Assembly (NCBI RefSeq): GCF_009727055.1
Contig: NC_052354.1
Location: forward strand, 40,701,078 to 40,765,077
DNA length: 64,000 nucleotides
Direction of reading: 5' to 3'
DNA from: Benincasa hispida
Lineage: Eukaryota > Streptophyta > Magnoliopsida > Cucurbitales > Cucurbitaceae
This document shows positions 45,218-57,799 of this stretch, in pieces (position 1 is the stretch's first letter; every line of letters begins with the position of its first letter). A program made the position numbers and the translations under genes. The notes below the pieces were generated by a model, which saw only the letters and a list, made by a program, of their open reading frames with translations, ran no database searches and was not told the DNA's origin.

Positions 45218-47086
45218 TGAGGGGAACCTTGCAGAAGCGGGATTGTCCCAAATCTCATTTGGTTAGAAAAAAGATTTTATAGAAAAATAAGAACGAGATC
45301 ATACATTTGAAAATAAAATATACAACACGCTTTTATCTAACATACAATAAAAAAAAGGGTTTTAAAAAAAAAAACCTTTGAAGAGCGTCTTCAAAAGTGA
45401 ATCCTTCGATCTTCAATTGACACAGCCACAAACGCGTCCTTGGTATTCTCGAGGATGATAGATCTATGAGTGGTGGGCTCTGACTATTTTGGATTGAGGG
45501 AATAAAGAGAATGAAGAATTACAAAGAACATTGTTCGGTAAAAACACTCACACTCTCTGTCTTGCAAGGAGAAGGAAAAAGAAGATTCCTAATGGAATAC
45601 CACCTCCCTTTCTCATATAAGTGGTGGAGAGAAAAAAGGAACTCTATCCCCATAGTTTATATACTAATTTATTTATTTATTTAATATATATTTATATCAT
45701 AACTACTTTATCATATAATATATATTAAACTCTATGTTATATTAAATATAGTATATAAACTATAGTTTTAATATTGTATCATATACAATATAACTTATAG
45801 TTTCTTTTCTCTCACTTATGACATTTAATATAAATCATGTTTACATTGAGTTTCGATTATATGAATTTAATTCACATAATTAATAATTGAATCAAATTCA
45901 AATATTTAATTCCTCTCAAACATACTTTATAATGTACCAAATATATTATAGCAATTATATCATATATAATTAAATAAAATAAACATAATTATATCATATA
46001 CAATTAATTCCCTCAATTAATTTGAATAATTCAAATTAATACAAAAGCTACCAAGGGGAACCTCATGGACCTATAGATTGAAGCTCCAACGATGCGTGAA
46101 TAATTAATTAAACTCTTTAATTAAATTATTCACCATTCATTAACTGTCAGGCATTACACTAAAGACCAACAGCTGCACTCTTTGTACTATAGATATATTT
46201 CTATGTCCATGGATATAACCAATCAACAGTACAATGACCCTTCACAAATTGCTTGTAAGTACAGTTGTGCCAAAATTACCGTTTTGTCCCTGTAGTTACA
46301 TCAACTTTTTAAGTACCACTGATCCCTTTAATGAACAATAAATCATAGTCCAACAATGACTAAACCCCTATCAAGCCAGGAGAGGGTGTGGTACCATATT
46401 GTTTAAGCCCTGGAATCAGCCTTTAAGGAGCAATTTATCCACTTGCCCCGACCTTGGGGAATGAGTGAATTCCTTCTTCTATAGCTGTGTTCCCATCTCC
46501 TCAATCAGACGAACTCCAAAATGGTAGGCTTATTGAGTCGGCGATCTGGCCACTCTCACCCATGCAAATCAAAGGACCGCTCTAATAGGCAGGAGTTCAC
46601 AACTCACTCAGGATTCAGGTCATATTACCTATGGTCATCCTGATGAAATGTAAGTCTCTATTATGAACGACGTTATATAATGAGACTAAAACTTTCGTGG
46701 TCCGGTCTTATACAAAATATTTTGTATAGAATATCCCCATTCACATGTCTTCACATGAATGATTAGAATCAGATCATTTCTAGCACTTTACAACAATTGT
46801 AACATCTACAAAGCAGATCATACTCCTAGTGTCACCGGGATAAAGTATCCAGCCTTATCCATCTACTACAGACCATTTAGGTTATCATTTAAAACATGAT
46901 CTATATGTATGCCTCTACATACATGCTTAAGCTACGAGATAACCTTGGAACTTAGTTTATTGGTTTGTAATTAATACAAAAAAATTCAGAATAAAATATC
47001 CTATATTTTATTAAATAAACAACGAGTTTGTACAATACATTTAAAAACTATATGACCCTACGAGATTTAGGGCATCAATCTCAACA
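45218..47086 (-). mobile_element. Copia-type LTR in reverse orientation
   Basis: The block runs from TGAGGGGAACCTTGCAGAAG to CATCAATCTCAACA, about 1.87 kb with TG...CA ends. On the minus strand it begins TGTTGAGATTGATGCCCTAA, followed by CTCGTAGGG. It also shows the GTTGGAGCTTCAATCTATAG and GGTCATTG-type blocks shared with the other LTRs here. No matching 5-bp flank was found (CCTAG / GTATT). Confidence 0.65.
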
Positions 47087-47872
47087 GTATTTGTGTTCGT
47101 GGATCGAGGAAATTAAAGAAGAAGTTGTTCTTTAAGGGTAAGTGGAACTTCTTCCCTTTTTTCTATTCCCCAAAATCATGTTGTAATTTTATTTTCTTAA
47201 TTCATAATTTTATCTTTTTATTCTGTAATTTGAAATTCTGTTAAAATAAAAAATTGGGACCGATCCCCACGTTTCTGCACAGGGACCTTCATCGGTTCCC
47301 TTCATTATATATATATATATATTTATATAATCACTAATTAAATTAAATTTATTTTAATTTGAATTTAATTTCAAAATTAAAGGGGGGAGTTACAACTCCC
47401 TCCCCTTAATTTTCTCTCATCAATCGTGTGTGGGTGGTTTTGTTTTTCACGATGGCTTCATCTTCTTCACAGAAGAATAATAGAGATCTCTTAAGTGTCA
47501 GAGAGATCATTCCTAGAAGCACTCTCCTTGCAAGATTTTTCCTTTCTCAAATCTCTCTCCCTCTTCCCAAAAGAACACAGAGCCCACACCTCCTATGATT
47601 CTCATCTCTTACAGAGATACAGAGGATTACCTCTTCGTGGCGTCCCTTTGGTTTGTTGTAATTTTTTTGAAGACCGGTGGTTCGAAGTGCTCATGACCTT
47701 CTAGAAGAATTTACACGAACAAGTTTTTCTTCAAGGGTAAGCAAATTTTAACCCTTCCTTCTTATAATTTTAATCTTATGCAGAATCTTATGTTCTTTAT
47801 AATTTTAATCCCCGTGAAAAGGAAATTGGGACGATCCCGCTTCCGTAGTGGACCTCACTATTCCTTCATTTA
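47087..47872 (+). mobile_element. Two LTR tails in series
   Basis: Two related endings occur: AATTGGGACCGATCCCCACG...TTCCCTTCA ending about 47303, and AATTGGGACGATCCCGCTTC...ATTCCTTCA ending about 47872. Both match the tail of the LTR at 50361-52271. The second abuts Copia integrase sequence directly. The 69-codon frame at 47495-47704 is LTR-derived. Confidence 0.55.
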
Positions 47873-48590
47873 TTACCGCGTTGGTTAAAAGGATATCCAA
47901 GGAAGATATATTTCTGAGCATGAGGGGTAAGCTTAGTTTGGTTAGGGCCATGAGTATGGACAAAGACAAAACACCCAAAAAACCCGGAAAGGAACATCAG
48001 GAATGAGTCATGTGGTCGAGTACGACTCTTTGAGGCATTCAAGAGGGGTTTGGACTTGGAAAACATGAGAAGGAATTCGGTTAATAAGATGAGCTACAGT
48101 AAGAACTGCATCTCCTCATAAATAAGATGGAAGAGAGGTAGATAGCATGAGAAATCGAGAAACCTCAGAAGGTGACGATTTTTCCTTTTAGCCACTCCAT
48201 TCTATTGAGGGGTATAGGCACACGAACTTTGGTGAACAATGCCTTTGAAAGGTAGAAATTCATGAAGAGTATTATTGAGAAATTCATGATCATTGCCATT
48301 TCGAAGAATAACAATTTTAGTATTAAACTGAGTCTCAACAGTGGTGAAAAATTGTTGAAATATTGATTGAACCTCTGATTTGTCAGTGAGAAGAAAGACC
48401 CACGTAAGACGAGTATGATCGTCGATAAATGTCACAAACCAACCTTTTCCTGAAGAGGTGGTAACACTAGAGGGACCCAAAACATCATTACGAATAAGAG
48501 TAAAGGACTGATAAGGTTTGTAAGGTTGAGAGGGAAAGGTGAAATTCGAATGAATAAAAGTAGGGTTGAGAAAAATATTCACTAATATTT
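47873..48590 (-). pseudogene. Copia integrase fragment, minus strand
   Basis: On the minus strand the fragment reads SFTLIRNDVLGPSSVTTSSG, KGWFVTFIDDHTRLTWVFLL, QFNTKIVILRNGNDHEFLNN and SSCAYTPQ (48510-48205). It continues in another frame to PFRVFGCFVFVHTHG and AQKYIFLGYPFNQRGNK (48030-47870). This is the integrase core and C-terminal part. It has the same orientation and style as Copia A at 31.1-33.6 kb and could be its missing upstream half. Confidence 0.75.
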
Positions 48591-48902
48591 CTAAGTAAAT
48601 ACATAAATCATGCGTTCAAACAACTTACTCAAATTATAACCTACACTTCTCAGTGTATTTAGTCACGATATCCTATCTCTAGGATGTATGCAATGAGTAT
48701 TTGATACACAAGATACTTCTTTATTTCTAAAAATGCTCTATTCTTGTTTTATGAGGTCTAAATATTTGGCTTTTTAAAACCTAGATTTCAATCTACTTAA
48801 ATCGATCTCTCGACTTATTCAAGTGGTTTACAAAGCATGCATAAAACAAGTTGAACTCATAATTAAGCTTTACTTAGTTCATGTTAGCTATAATGTTTCT
48901 CA
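48591..48902. other. Unidentified non-coding sequence
   Basis: About 310 bases show no recognisable frame or repeat. They are bounded by the integrase fragment on one side and an LTR start on the other. Confidence 0.35.
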
Positions 48903-49103
48903 TGTTGGGGTTGGGGCCCTAAGCTCTCGTAGAGTCCTATAGTTTGTAAACACTTGTATGAACAAATGCTTGTGATGTAATAATATGAGATATTTTCTTC
49001 GTTGTTGTCTATGAAATATGAGATATTTTAGTTGCATATATCACAAACTAATAAACTAAGATCCCTGGTTGTCGTTATAACTTAAACATGTATGTGGAGG
49101 GTT
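48903..49103 (+). mobile_element. LTR start, truncated
   Basis: TGTTGGGGTTGGGGCCCTAA and CTCTCGTAGAGTCCTATAGT resemble the first bases of the Copia B LTR. The homology ends after about 200 bases, at the junction with pol sequence. Confidence 0.5.
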
Positions 49104-50360
49104 CATCGAAAAAGGACAGGAACAGAAAGTCTGTAAGCTTAACGATCCATTTATGGATTGAAACACGCTTCCAGATCCTAGAATATAAGGTTTGACACTG
49201 CGATCAAATCTTATGGCTTTGAATAGAATGTTGACGAATCTTGTGTGTACAAGAAGATATCTTAGTTCTTTATGTGGATGATATCTTGCTCATTGGGTAT
49301 GAGACAAGTTTCCTTGCTGACGTAAAGAGATGGTTAGCAACACAGTTCCAAATGAAAGATTTGGGTGATGCTCAGTATGTTCTAGGAATATAGATTTTTT
49401 GGAACCGAAAGAATAGAACATTAGCACTATCTCAGGTATCTTATATTGACAAGATGTTCTCAAGATATAATATGCAAAATTCTAAGAAAGGTATGTTACC
49501 TTTTAGACTTGGAATTCATTTTTCGAAGGAACAATGCCCTAAGACACCTCAAAAGTTTGAGGAGATTAATCGAGTTCCATACGCATCTGCAGTTGGGAAT
49601 TTGATGTACGCCATGTTGTGTACACGCCCTGACATATGCTTTGCAGTTGGAATCGTCAGCAGTTTCCAATCCAATCCAAGACACAGTCATTGGACTATCG
49701 TAAAAACATCCTCAAGTATCTAAGGAGAACGAAGGACTATATGCTTGTGTATGGACCTAAGGATTTGATCCTTACATGATACATTGATTCTAATTTTCAG
49801 ATTGATGTAAATTCTAGGAAATCTACTTCAGGATCAGTTTTCACTCTCAATGGAGGAGCTATAGTTTGGAGAAGCATTAAATAAAGTTGTACCGTTGATT
49901 CCACAATGGAAGCGAATATGTGGCTTTCTGTGAACCTGCTAAAGAAGCAGTATGGCTACGCAAATTCTTGGCTGATTTGGAAGTAGTTCCAGATATGCAC
50001 CTGCCTATCACACTGTATTGTGACAATAATGGTGTTGTTGCTAACTCAAAAGAACTATGGAATCACAAACGTGGAAAACACATTGAAAGAAAGTACCATC
50101 TCATAGTGCACAGAGGAGATGTGATCGCACAAAGATTGCCTCTGAGAACAACTTTGCTGATCCATTTACAAAGACCCTCTCAGTTAAAGTGTTTGAGGGC
50201 CACCTAGTTAGAGTAGGACTCCGAGTAATGTAATCTAGGGCAAGTGGGAGAATATCTATAATATTAGAGATGCCCTAGTTTATTGTATTTTTCCTTTATG
50301 TTTCTCAACATTATATTGCATATATTTGTTCTCACTGGAGTTTTAGTCCAAGTGGGAGAT
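49104..50360 (+). pseudogene. Copia element D, RT and RNase H remnant
   Basis: This is the plus-strand remnant of a relative of Copia B: KVCKLNDPFMD (about 49128), YVDD at 49271-49282, FQMKDLGDAQYVL (49348), then FRLGIHFSKEQCPKTPQKFE and TRPDICFAVGIVSSFQSNPR (49501-49680). The RNase H pieces are WRSIK, VDSTMEA, AVWLRKFLADLEVV (49950) and CDNNGVVANSKELW (50020). Stops and frameshifts are frequent and the 5' half is missing. The polypurine tract AAGTGGGAGAT ends at 50360. Confidence 0.82.
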
Positions 50361-52271
50361 TGTAGGGAATGTCCTAGAACTCGCAATTCGTGTTAAACAT
50401 TCTATTTATCAATAATAATAAATTGTTGATTTTGAATTCTATTATGAAAATCCAATAAACATATATATGGCTATAGTCTGAATACTGTAACTTTATGTCG
50501 TGATATAAACAGGATCAAGTTAACAGTATATATCCTAATTGGTCTAATAAGTATATGGATGAAATTGGGTATCTCATCCTAGTAACACTATTGGATGCGA
50601 CTCACTTTGTAGTTGTTACAAGAAGTTGTAAAGTGCTACAAACCATGTAATCCACAGATCGTTCATGTTGAAACATTTGAATTCTATTATGAAAATCGAA
50701 TGAGTTTGCATATAAGCTAGACCAGAAAATAGTCACTTTTCCTTATAACGACCGTTTACTGTTAAAACTGACCATTTTATTTATTACATAAATTAGGTTA
50801 ACTCAATCTTAATCCTGAGGTAGCTATGAACTCCTGTTTATTCGGGATTATCCTTTGATCTGCAAACGGTAAAAGTAGTTTAACAATACTGCTCAATAAG
50901 CCTCCCATTTTGGGGATAAGACCGGATGAATAACTAGGGACATAGCCCTGCAAGATGAAATTCACTCCTACCCGATTTAGCATTAGCAGATAGGTTGTTC
51001 TCTTAAGTACTGATTCCAAGTCTTGAACAATCGGAGCCCCACCTTCTCATGATAGAGAAAGGATTTGATTCATAGGGATTATGAATCAAAATTGTTCATT
51101 AGAGAGTCAGTGGGAACTTGAGGAACAAGATGTATTCACAGGGGTAAAACGGTTATTTTGACCCAGTTGTAATTATGAACAACCTGTGAATGATCGACTT
51201 ACCGATTATGGTTATATAAAGTGCACATAATATATCTATAGTGGGAGGAGTTCAACTATGGGCTATAGTGGAGTGACCCATTAGTTAACGAATGGGGATT
51301 AATTTGGAATAATGAGTTTATTCAATTAATCTTTGATCGTTGGAGTCCTTATCTGTAGGTCTGCGAGGTCCTCCTACTAACTCGTAAATGGATATGCTTT
51401 AGAGTAGCTTAATAGTTTAATTTGAAACGTTCAAACAGAATTAAATGGAATAGGAGAATTTATATTTAACCATGATTTAAATATATGAAGATGGATAAGT
51501 GTAAAAATTAATTTAATATTAGATATTAAATTAATTAGAATTATTTAAAAATTAATATATGAAACTAATTTTATAAAATTAATAAAATTTTTCAGTTTTT
51601 AAAAATAAAAATTGATTTTGAAATCAGTTTTGATAATAGAAAATTGAAAATAACACAAATGGAAAAAAATAGTTTTTCCATTACCATCTTTTACTTGCTC
51701 ACACAAACGTCATTTCCTTTCTCTTCATTTACTCCAAGCATGAGCTGTAAATCATGCAGTGAACTTCTTTACATGTTTACCTCCAATAAATAAAGAAGAT
51801 TGAAGTGAATTTGAGGCATGCATTATAAAGAAATTTTAGAGAAAATTTTGGGTTGAAGAAGAATTCTTCAAGTAGTATGGTGCAGTGAGCTTCTCCTTGT
51901 TTATTCATTTCTTCAAGCTATTCTTGAGTCCCACAACTCGTTCTAAAGCTCCATGAGAATAGTGGAAAAGATCTTTAGGTGGTTCACGGTGCGTTTTGAA
52001 GAAGATAACTACTGTTGATCGAGATCAAGAAGAATAAACAAGGAGAAGCTCACTGCACCATACTGCTATGACTACAATCCCTCTTTTAGTAAATGAGCAT
52101 GCTTTAGTTTCCGCTAAAATAAGTGAATTTAAATGCTTCTTAATCCTTGTTGTTGTCGCTGTATGATGATACACTCTTACAGTATGTTCATGAATGCTTG
52201 TAATTCTGTCACAATAAATTTGGATCGATCATGCTTCCGCTCAAGGGTTCTCTTTGATAAGAGTTCCTTCA
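50361..52271 (+). mobile_element. 3' LTR of Copia D
   Basis: It starts TGTAGGGAATGTCCTAGAAC right after the polypurine tract. It ends near TTCCTTCA at 52271, matching the tails at 47303 and 47872. Its length is about 1.9 kb. Within it the CTTAATCCTGAGGTAGC and GGTAAAAGTAGTTTAACAAT blocks show it is a sister of the 52.3-kb LTR family. Frames such as 50798-51019 and 52133-52321 are not genes. Confidence 0.7.
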
Positions 52272-52301
52272 TCTCAACCCATAAAGAAATTAGTTGCTCA
52301 T

Positions 52302-55300
52302 TGTTGGAATTTATGTCCTAAAACTCGTGGTTTGTAAATAATAAGCTCATTCTGTAAATCAATAAAGTTGTTATTGAAGTTTGATTCAATAAAGTTGTAT
52401 TGAATATAGGAATTGCTTATTTCATTTTAGAAGTAAATCCAATAAACTAAAAGATCCATGACTATTTCATGAGTACTTGAACTTTATGTGGAGACATAAG
52501 AGTGGATCAAGTTCGATTAAATAGTCTAAATGATCTATAGTATATGAATAAGGTTGGGTGCCTTATTCTGATAACACTATCGGATGTGGCCTACTTTGTA
52601 GTTGTTACAATTTGTTGTAAGGTGCTACAAACGAAGTGATTCTGATTCGTTCATGTATTGACATGAGGAGCGAAGGCATCCTGCGCAATAAGTTTGCATA
52701 AGATCGTACCAAGAAATTAACGTTGTTTACTGTTTAAGACTGACTATTTTGCTTAGATGACCTAGGTAACTCAATCTTAATCTTGAGCTAACTATGTGAA
52801 GGAAATCCAATTCGAGATTTCCATGAGCAACAGAAACAAGATTATTCCAAATCACAATCGTGAATGAACAATACATTTACATTCGACTTCAAACAAACGG
52901 TTATACGATTTGTATAGAAATTAGAGCATGAACAATTACAAATGCACAAAGAGAAAAACTCTATGCACATTTGAAGATGTGTCTCCACGGTCCTTTGTGC
53001 ACGACCGCTCGAACAACAACAACCTCAAACGCTCAAACTACACAACCGCAACACAGCAATGAACACAGCACGAACACTTCGCGCTCGTCCTCAACGATCG
53101 CCTTGGTCACGAACGCCTCCACAACATGAACGGTCTCCACAGCACAACGAACAACCTCCACAGAACCTCGACAATGTCGAGTTGAGTATGACACCACCAA
53201 CAAGGCTACCTTGGTATTCTTAGTGTGAGAATCCAGAGGGTGGGCTCTGTTCGAATTTGGTATGAGGCAGATGAATAAGAAAACACTGGTCGTGTACACG
53301 ACTGGGCAAGTGGGAGAAAATAGAGACCTATCGTATAGGTCGATGCCTAATTGTTTAGATAAAGCTACGATCATTTAGCTCATCGTTTAGCTCGGTCTGT
53401 CGCTTACTGACACTACACTACATGATTGTTTAGCTCGCCAGCCGTCGTTTAGTAAATCCATATTTACTTAACAACTCCGTGAGTTTCTTTTGCGCGAGAG
53501 AGAAAACTCGAAACTTTTTATGAAAAACTGTTCACCAGTTTGTAAATCATCATCTTTCAAAATAAAAAAACCGTTTTCCTTTTAAACTCACGGTTACCAT
53601 GAATCCAATAACCATCCAATAATTAATATTATTATAAATATAAATGATAACCAACTTATCATACTATATTTATAACTTATAGTTTTAATATTTAATCTCA
53701 TGAAACATATAAATCATAGTTCTTTTTCTATTCCATAGTACTTAATGTAAATCTCATTTACATCAATCCTCCACTAGATGTATCTTATACATCATATCGA
53801 TTATATCATATATAATCAAAATACCTCTTGTCAATATGAACATTAAAATCAACACCAACAATTGATCTTCAATGAATCTATTGAGCTACCAAGGGGACCT
53901 CATGGACTTGTAGCACGAAGCTCCAACGGTACGTGAATAACTGACTAAACTATTTAGTCACAGGATCTACCATTCATTAACTGTCAGACACTCTACTAAA
54001 GATCGACAACTGAACTCTTCTTAACACAGATATATTACGTGTCCATCTTAACCAATCAGCATTACGACAACCCTTCACAAATCGCTCGTAAGTACAGCTG
54101 GGCCAATAACCGTTATGCCCCTATAGTTACACATGTCTCCTTAAGTACCATTGATCCCTCTAATGAACATAAGTCATAGTCCTACTATGACTGAGTTTTT
54201 TCTTCCAAAAAGAAGTTGTGACCACTATGTTCAAGTCCCAGAATCAGCCCTTAAGAGAGCAATCACTCTACTTATCCCTACTTAAGGAAAGGAGTGAATT
54301 CCTTATTGTGGATTGAGTTTCCAGCTCCCAGATCAGACAAGTCCCCAAAAGGTAGGCATGTTGAGTTGGCAATCTGGCCACTTTCACCCATATTAATCAA
54401 AGGACTGCCCTCAAAGGAAGGAGTTCCCAAAACACTCAGGATTGCATAGGTGTCGGTTGATCAACAGTGCATAGGTGTGGGTTGATTCAATAGTGTCGGC
54501 TCACTAAGCCGACCATTTTAGGGATAAGACCAGGTAAATAGCTGGGGACATAGGGTGGAAGACGAAATTCACACCTACCAATTGAGAGATAGAAGAAAGG
54601 TTGTTCCCTTAAGTGTTAAATTCGGATCTTGAACAAGAGGCCCTACCCTCTCATTTCCCCGAAAGGGATCCGATTTAGTGATTGGATCACAAACCAATTA
54701 TTCATTAAAGGTTCGATGGAACTTAAGGAGCAAGATGTAATTTCGGGGGTAAAATAACATTTGACCCCGCCGTTATTACGAACAACCTATGAATGGTCAA
54801 CTTACTAATTGTGGCTAAATCAAGTGGATACAAATATATCTACAGTGAGAAGAGTACAACTATTGAGCTATAGTGGTGTGACTCGATAGTTAACGAATAT
54901 TGATTAATTCGGTCTAAAGAGTTCTAGCCAATTAATCTCAATCGTTGGAGCTTATGATCTGTAGGTTCATAAGGTCCCTCTACTAGCTCGTAAAATATGA
55001 ACACCTTGAATTATTAAATTGAGTAAATTTGGAACGATATCAATTTGAACTGTTCAAATTGATTTTCAATTTTAAATATTCAAATTGAATTTAGGGTTTA
55101 AATTTAAATAGTTCAAATTCAAATTAGGGTTTGTATAATTATATTTGATATAATTAATTAATATTTAATTTATCGAAATTAAACAAAATTGGAGAATTTA
55201 TAATATTTAAATATTAATTACATGAATATGATTCATGTTTAAAATTAGGTGTTTGATTAATTTAATATTTGATATTAAATTATTATTTAATTCAATTTGA

Positions 55301-55872
55301 GAAATTGAATTCTAAAATTTTAATTTAAATTAATTTTGAATTAAATGAAATTAATTTTCAAATTGTATTTGAAAATTAGAATTTTCCACTTAGTGGAAAA
55401 ATCCAATGTTTCACCAACTAGTAGGTGAAACTCTACAATTCATACATCTATCCCAATCAATCTTCAAATTGGAGGTGTCTTTGACTGAATTCAATCATGT
55501 CTGCATGTAGTTAAAACATAAAACTGTCCAATTTTGCAGAATTGAAGGCTGATGAGTTGTTGGAAAATTTGTTACTGTTGAGTTCTTCATCCTCACCATT
55601 AAACCCTCTGCATTCCCTCCACTCTATTTTATAGTTCTACCACTCAAATTCAAGGTTGACAATAGTAGATAAGATTTCTTGCTGGATCACTGAAGATTTG
55701 GAGCTGAGAATTCGTGAGGAGCAACTTGGATCAGAGAGGAATTCTTCAAAGGTATATGTTTCTTGAAACCATCTTATTATCCTACGAACATGCCTATTTT
55801 GATGTCAAAATTAAGGAATTTGAATGCTTAAAGATTCTGTTTTCTTCCACTGTATGTTTCTAAATTCCACCA
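52302..55872 (+). mobile_element. Solo LTR with CTCAT duplication, itself interrupted
   Basis: It runs from TGTTGGAATTTATGTCC to AAATTCCACCA and is flanked by CTCAT at 52297-52301 and 55873-55877. A reverse LTR of the Copia B family (52797-54446) splits it. Without that insert it is about 1.9 kb, a normal LTR size here. Confidence 0.8.
52797..54446 (-). mobile_element. Copia B-family LTR, reverse, truncated
   Basis: It begins TGAAGGAAATCCAATTCGAG like the LTR at 4408. It follows that copy through CGTCCTCAACGATCGCC, AAGTGGGAGA, TTAGTAAATCCATATTTACT and GGTAGGCATGTTGAGTTGGC to CACTCAGGATTGCA. It then stops about 450 bp short of the full LTR. The frame at 53033-53374 corresponds to that at 4533-4957 of the other copy and is LTR sequence. 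Confidence 0.75.
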
Positions 55873-55877
55873 CTCAT

Positions 55878-56123
55878 AATAAAAATTGAGAAGATGGATA
55901 AAAGATAGACTGAAGATGCATTCATATTGAGAAAAATAAGTCTTTTAATGTTTACACAATATAGATGCAACTACGGAAGAAAAGAGATAAAGAAAAAGAA
56001 TCAAGTCGTGGTATGCAATTCCTTGCTCCCTCTGGCTCTATAGATGATTGCGTCAAAATAGTGTTTGAGGTGAAATGGCCTTTCTACTTCCAGAGAGAAA
56101 TCCTAAGTTTTCACTTAAGATTT
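55878..56123. other. Unidentified DNA between solo LTR and Gypsy element
   Basis: No frame or repeat is recognised. It is probably the older host sequence into which the solo LTR inserted. Confidence 0.35.
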
Positions 56124-57755
56124 TGATAACGGGCAGAAATGTACGTTATCATAGTACTAAGTTCTTAAACAATGTTGGATTACGTTGATGAAATATGTTA
56201 AATTGCGTCCATTAAGCATAAATTCTATAATATTGCGGTCGCATGCGTCCAATGCATTAGAGCATTTGATCTTTACATTTTTGTGCAGAATATGCATTAA
56301 CGCAATGCAGAGATTGCGATCATAGGAATACATTGGTCGAATGCAACTTCACCGCAAGACTTTGCATTGATCGTGCTCGCAAACATTCGCCCAAGAAGAA
56401 TCACCGCTACTTAGTCAGCACAACATGGTGAGCGCATCTGGGTGAAAGGATAATTAAGAGCGATGGGACAGAAAGTTGATGACTGTCGGATCCAAATTAA
56501 GTTGACAGCCGATAACGGTCACCAAGTACATTCAGCTTTATCGGAAACAATCATCTACCACGTCAATTAGGAATTAAAGTTGTCCGATCTATACAATCGA
56601 GAGAGAGAAGCCGCCTTTCAGCATTGATGCCCTATAAATACCAAGTGCATTCTTCAGAAAAAGGGTTGATCAGTTAAGAAGTTCACCAGTTGCTTCTGTT
56701 CATAGTTTTCTTTTCCATTTTACGGCAGAGCCAGAGAAGAGTGGTGGTGCCAGAGATCACCCAGCTCGAGAGAGAACCTTGGGGCGTAAAGGCAAAGAGC
56801 GGGTCGACTCTCGCGAGAGTGAGAATATCTTTAGAGCACGAGTAGAAACAGTGTAAACGCCTGGCAGTAAGAAATTGCTCCAGGCTCTTTACTATACTTG
56901 CATTGTTATTTTGTATTTCATCTCATATCTATTCAATGGAAGTTCTATTTCTACATCTGTTGACTCTCTTACTAGTTGAATGGGTTGAGAAGAACTAAGC
57001 TAACATGACCTAGGAAGTTCATTGCTTGCGATTGTCTTGTTTTATGCTGTGCAAAATACCCTTTAGAGTTACTCGAGAAAGAATCTAAAGAAAGAACCTA
57101 TTGTCTCGAGAGAGCTAGATTAGAATCTGAACTCGAAAGAGCAAGATTAGGCTTGCATAAAGAAGAGATAGGGATTCAGAGATAAGCTCTGTTTGTCAAC
57201 TTGCATCGCATGCATCCTAGGAATAAGAATGATATTATGTGGTCGCATATTTGTGTGAATGTCATGCTGTCATCACATAAATAGAGATAGAGGTTTATGT
57301 ATAAACTCTGTAGACTTATCCCATATTTATCGCATGTGTTCTAGCCTTAGAAGCCATAGTATTCACGCTGAGAGGTGGTTGACTATTGCATGCATGTTGC
57401 ATGATCGCAAAGCATAAATACATTCTAGGGAGTGTTAGCCAAAACGTTTCTCAACCCGTTCACCGCATATTCATCGTATTTCCCATTTACCAACTCTTTT
57501 CAAATTCTGCCGCATTCGTTATTATTTTCATCAACACAAACAATATACCCAACGATTTATTTATTTAACTGGTTATCACAAGTCTTCATAAAAATCACCA
57601 ACGCAACTATTTTCACAAGCCCCTGTGTTCGACCCTGGACTAATCAGGAAACTCAGAGGAATTTACACTTGAATTTCGCTGGGGAAACTTGAGTGCACAA
57701 CGCAATCCATCAACGCATATCATCCATATTTCCACTTAACAAAATTAACACATCA
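56124..57755 (+). mobile_element. 5' LTR of Athila-like Gypsy element
   Basis: It runs from TGATAACGGGCAGAAATGTA to AAATTAACACATCA, 1632 bp. A second copy of the same LTR is at 61772-63433. The sequence is marked by many GCGAT, CGCAT and ACGCA words. Small frames at 57386-57692 are LTR-internal. Confidence 0.85.
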
Positions 57756-57756
57756 A

Positions 57757-57782
57757 GTTTTTAGCGTCGTTGTCGAAGACTT
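57757..57782 (+). other. Athila-type primer-site region
   Basis: GTTTTTAGCGTCGTTGTCGA follows the LTR by one base. It resembles the TTTGGCGCCGTTGCCGGGG junction familiar from plant Athila elements, with several C-to-T/G-to-A type changes. Confidence 0.55.
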
Positions 57783-57799
57783 CGACAAAATAGTTGTTA

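Noticed and set aside
57386..57692. 60-86-codon frames upstream of gag
   Set aside because: They lie within the 5' LTR, and a matching stretch of the solo LTR at about 63.1-63.4 kb has no conserved frame.
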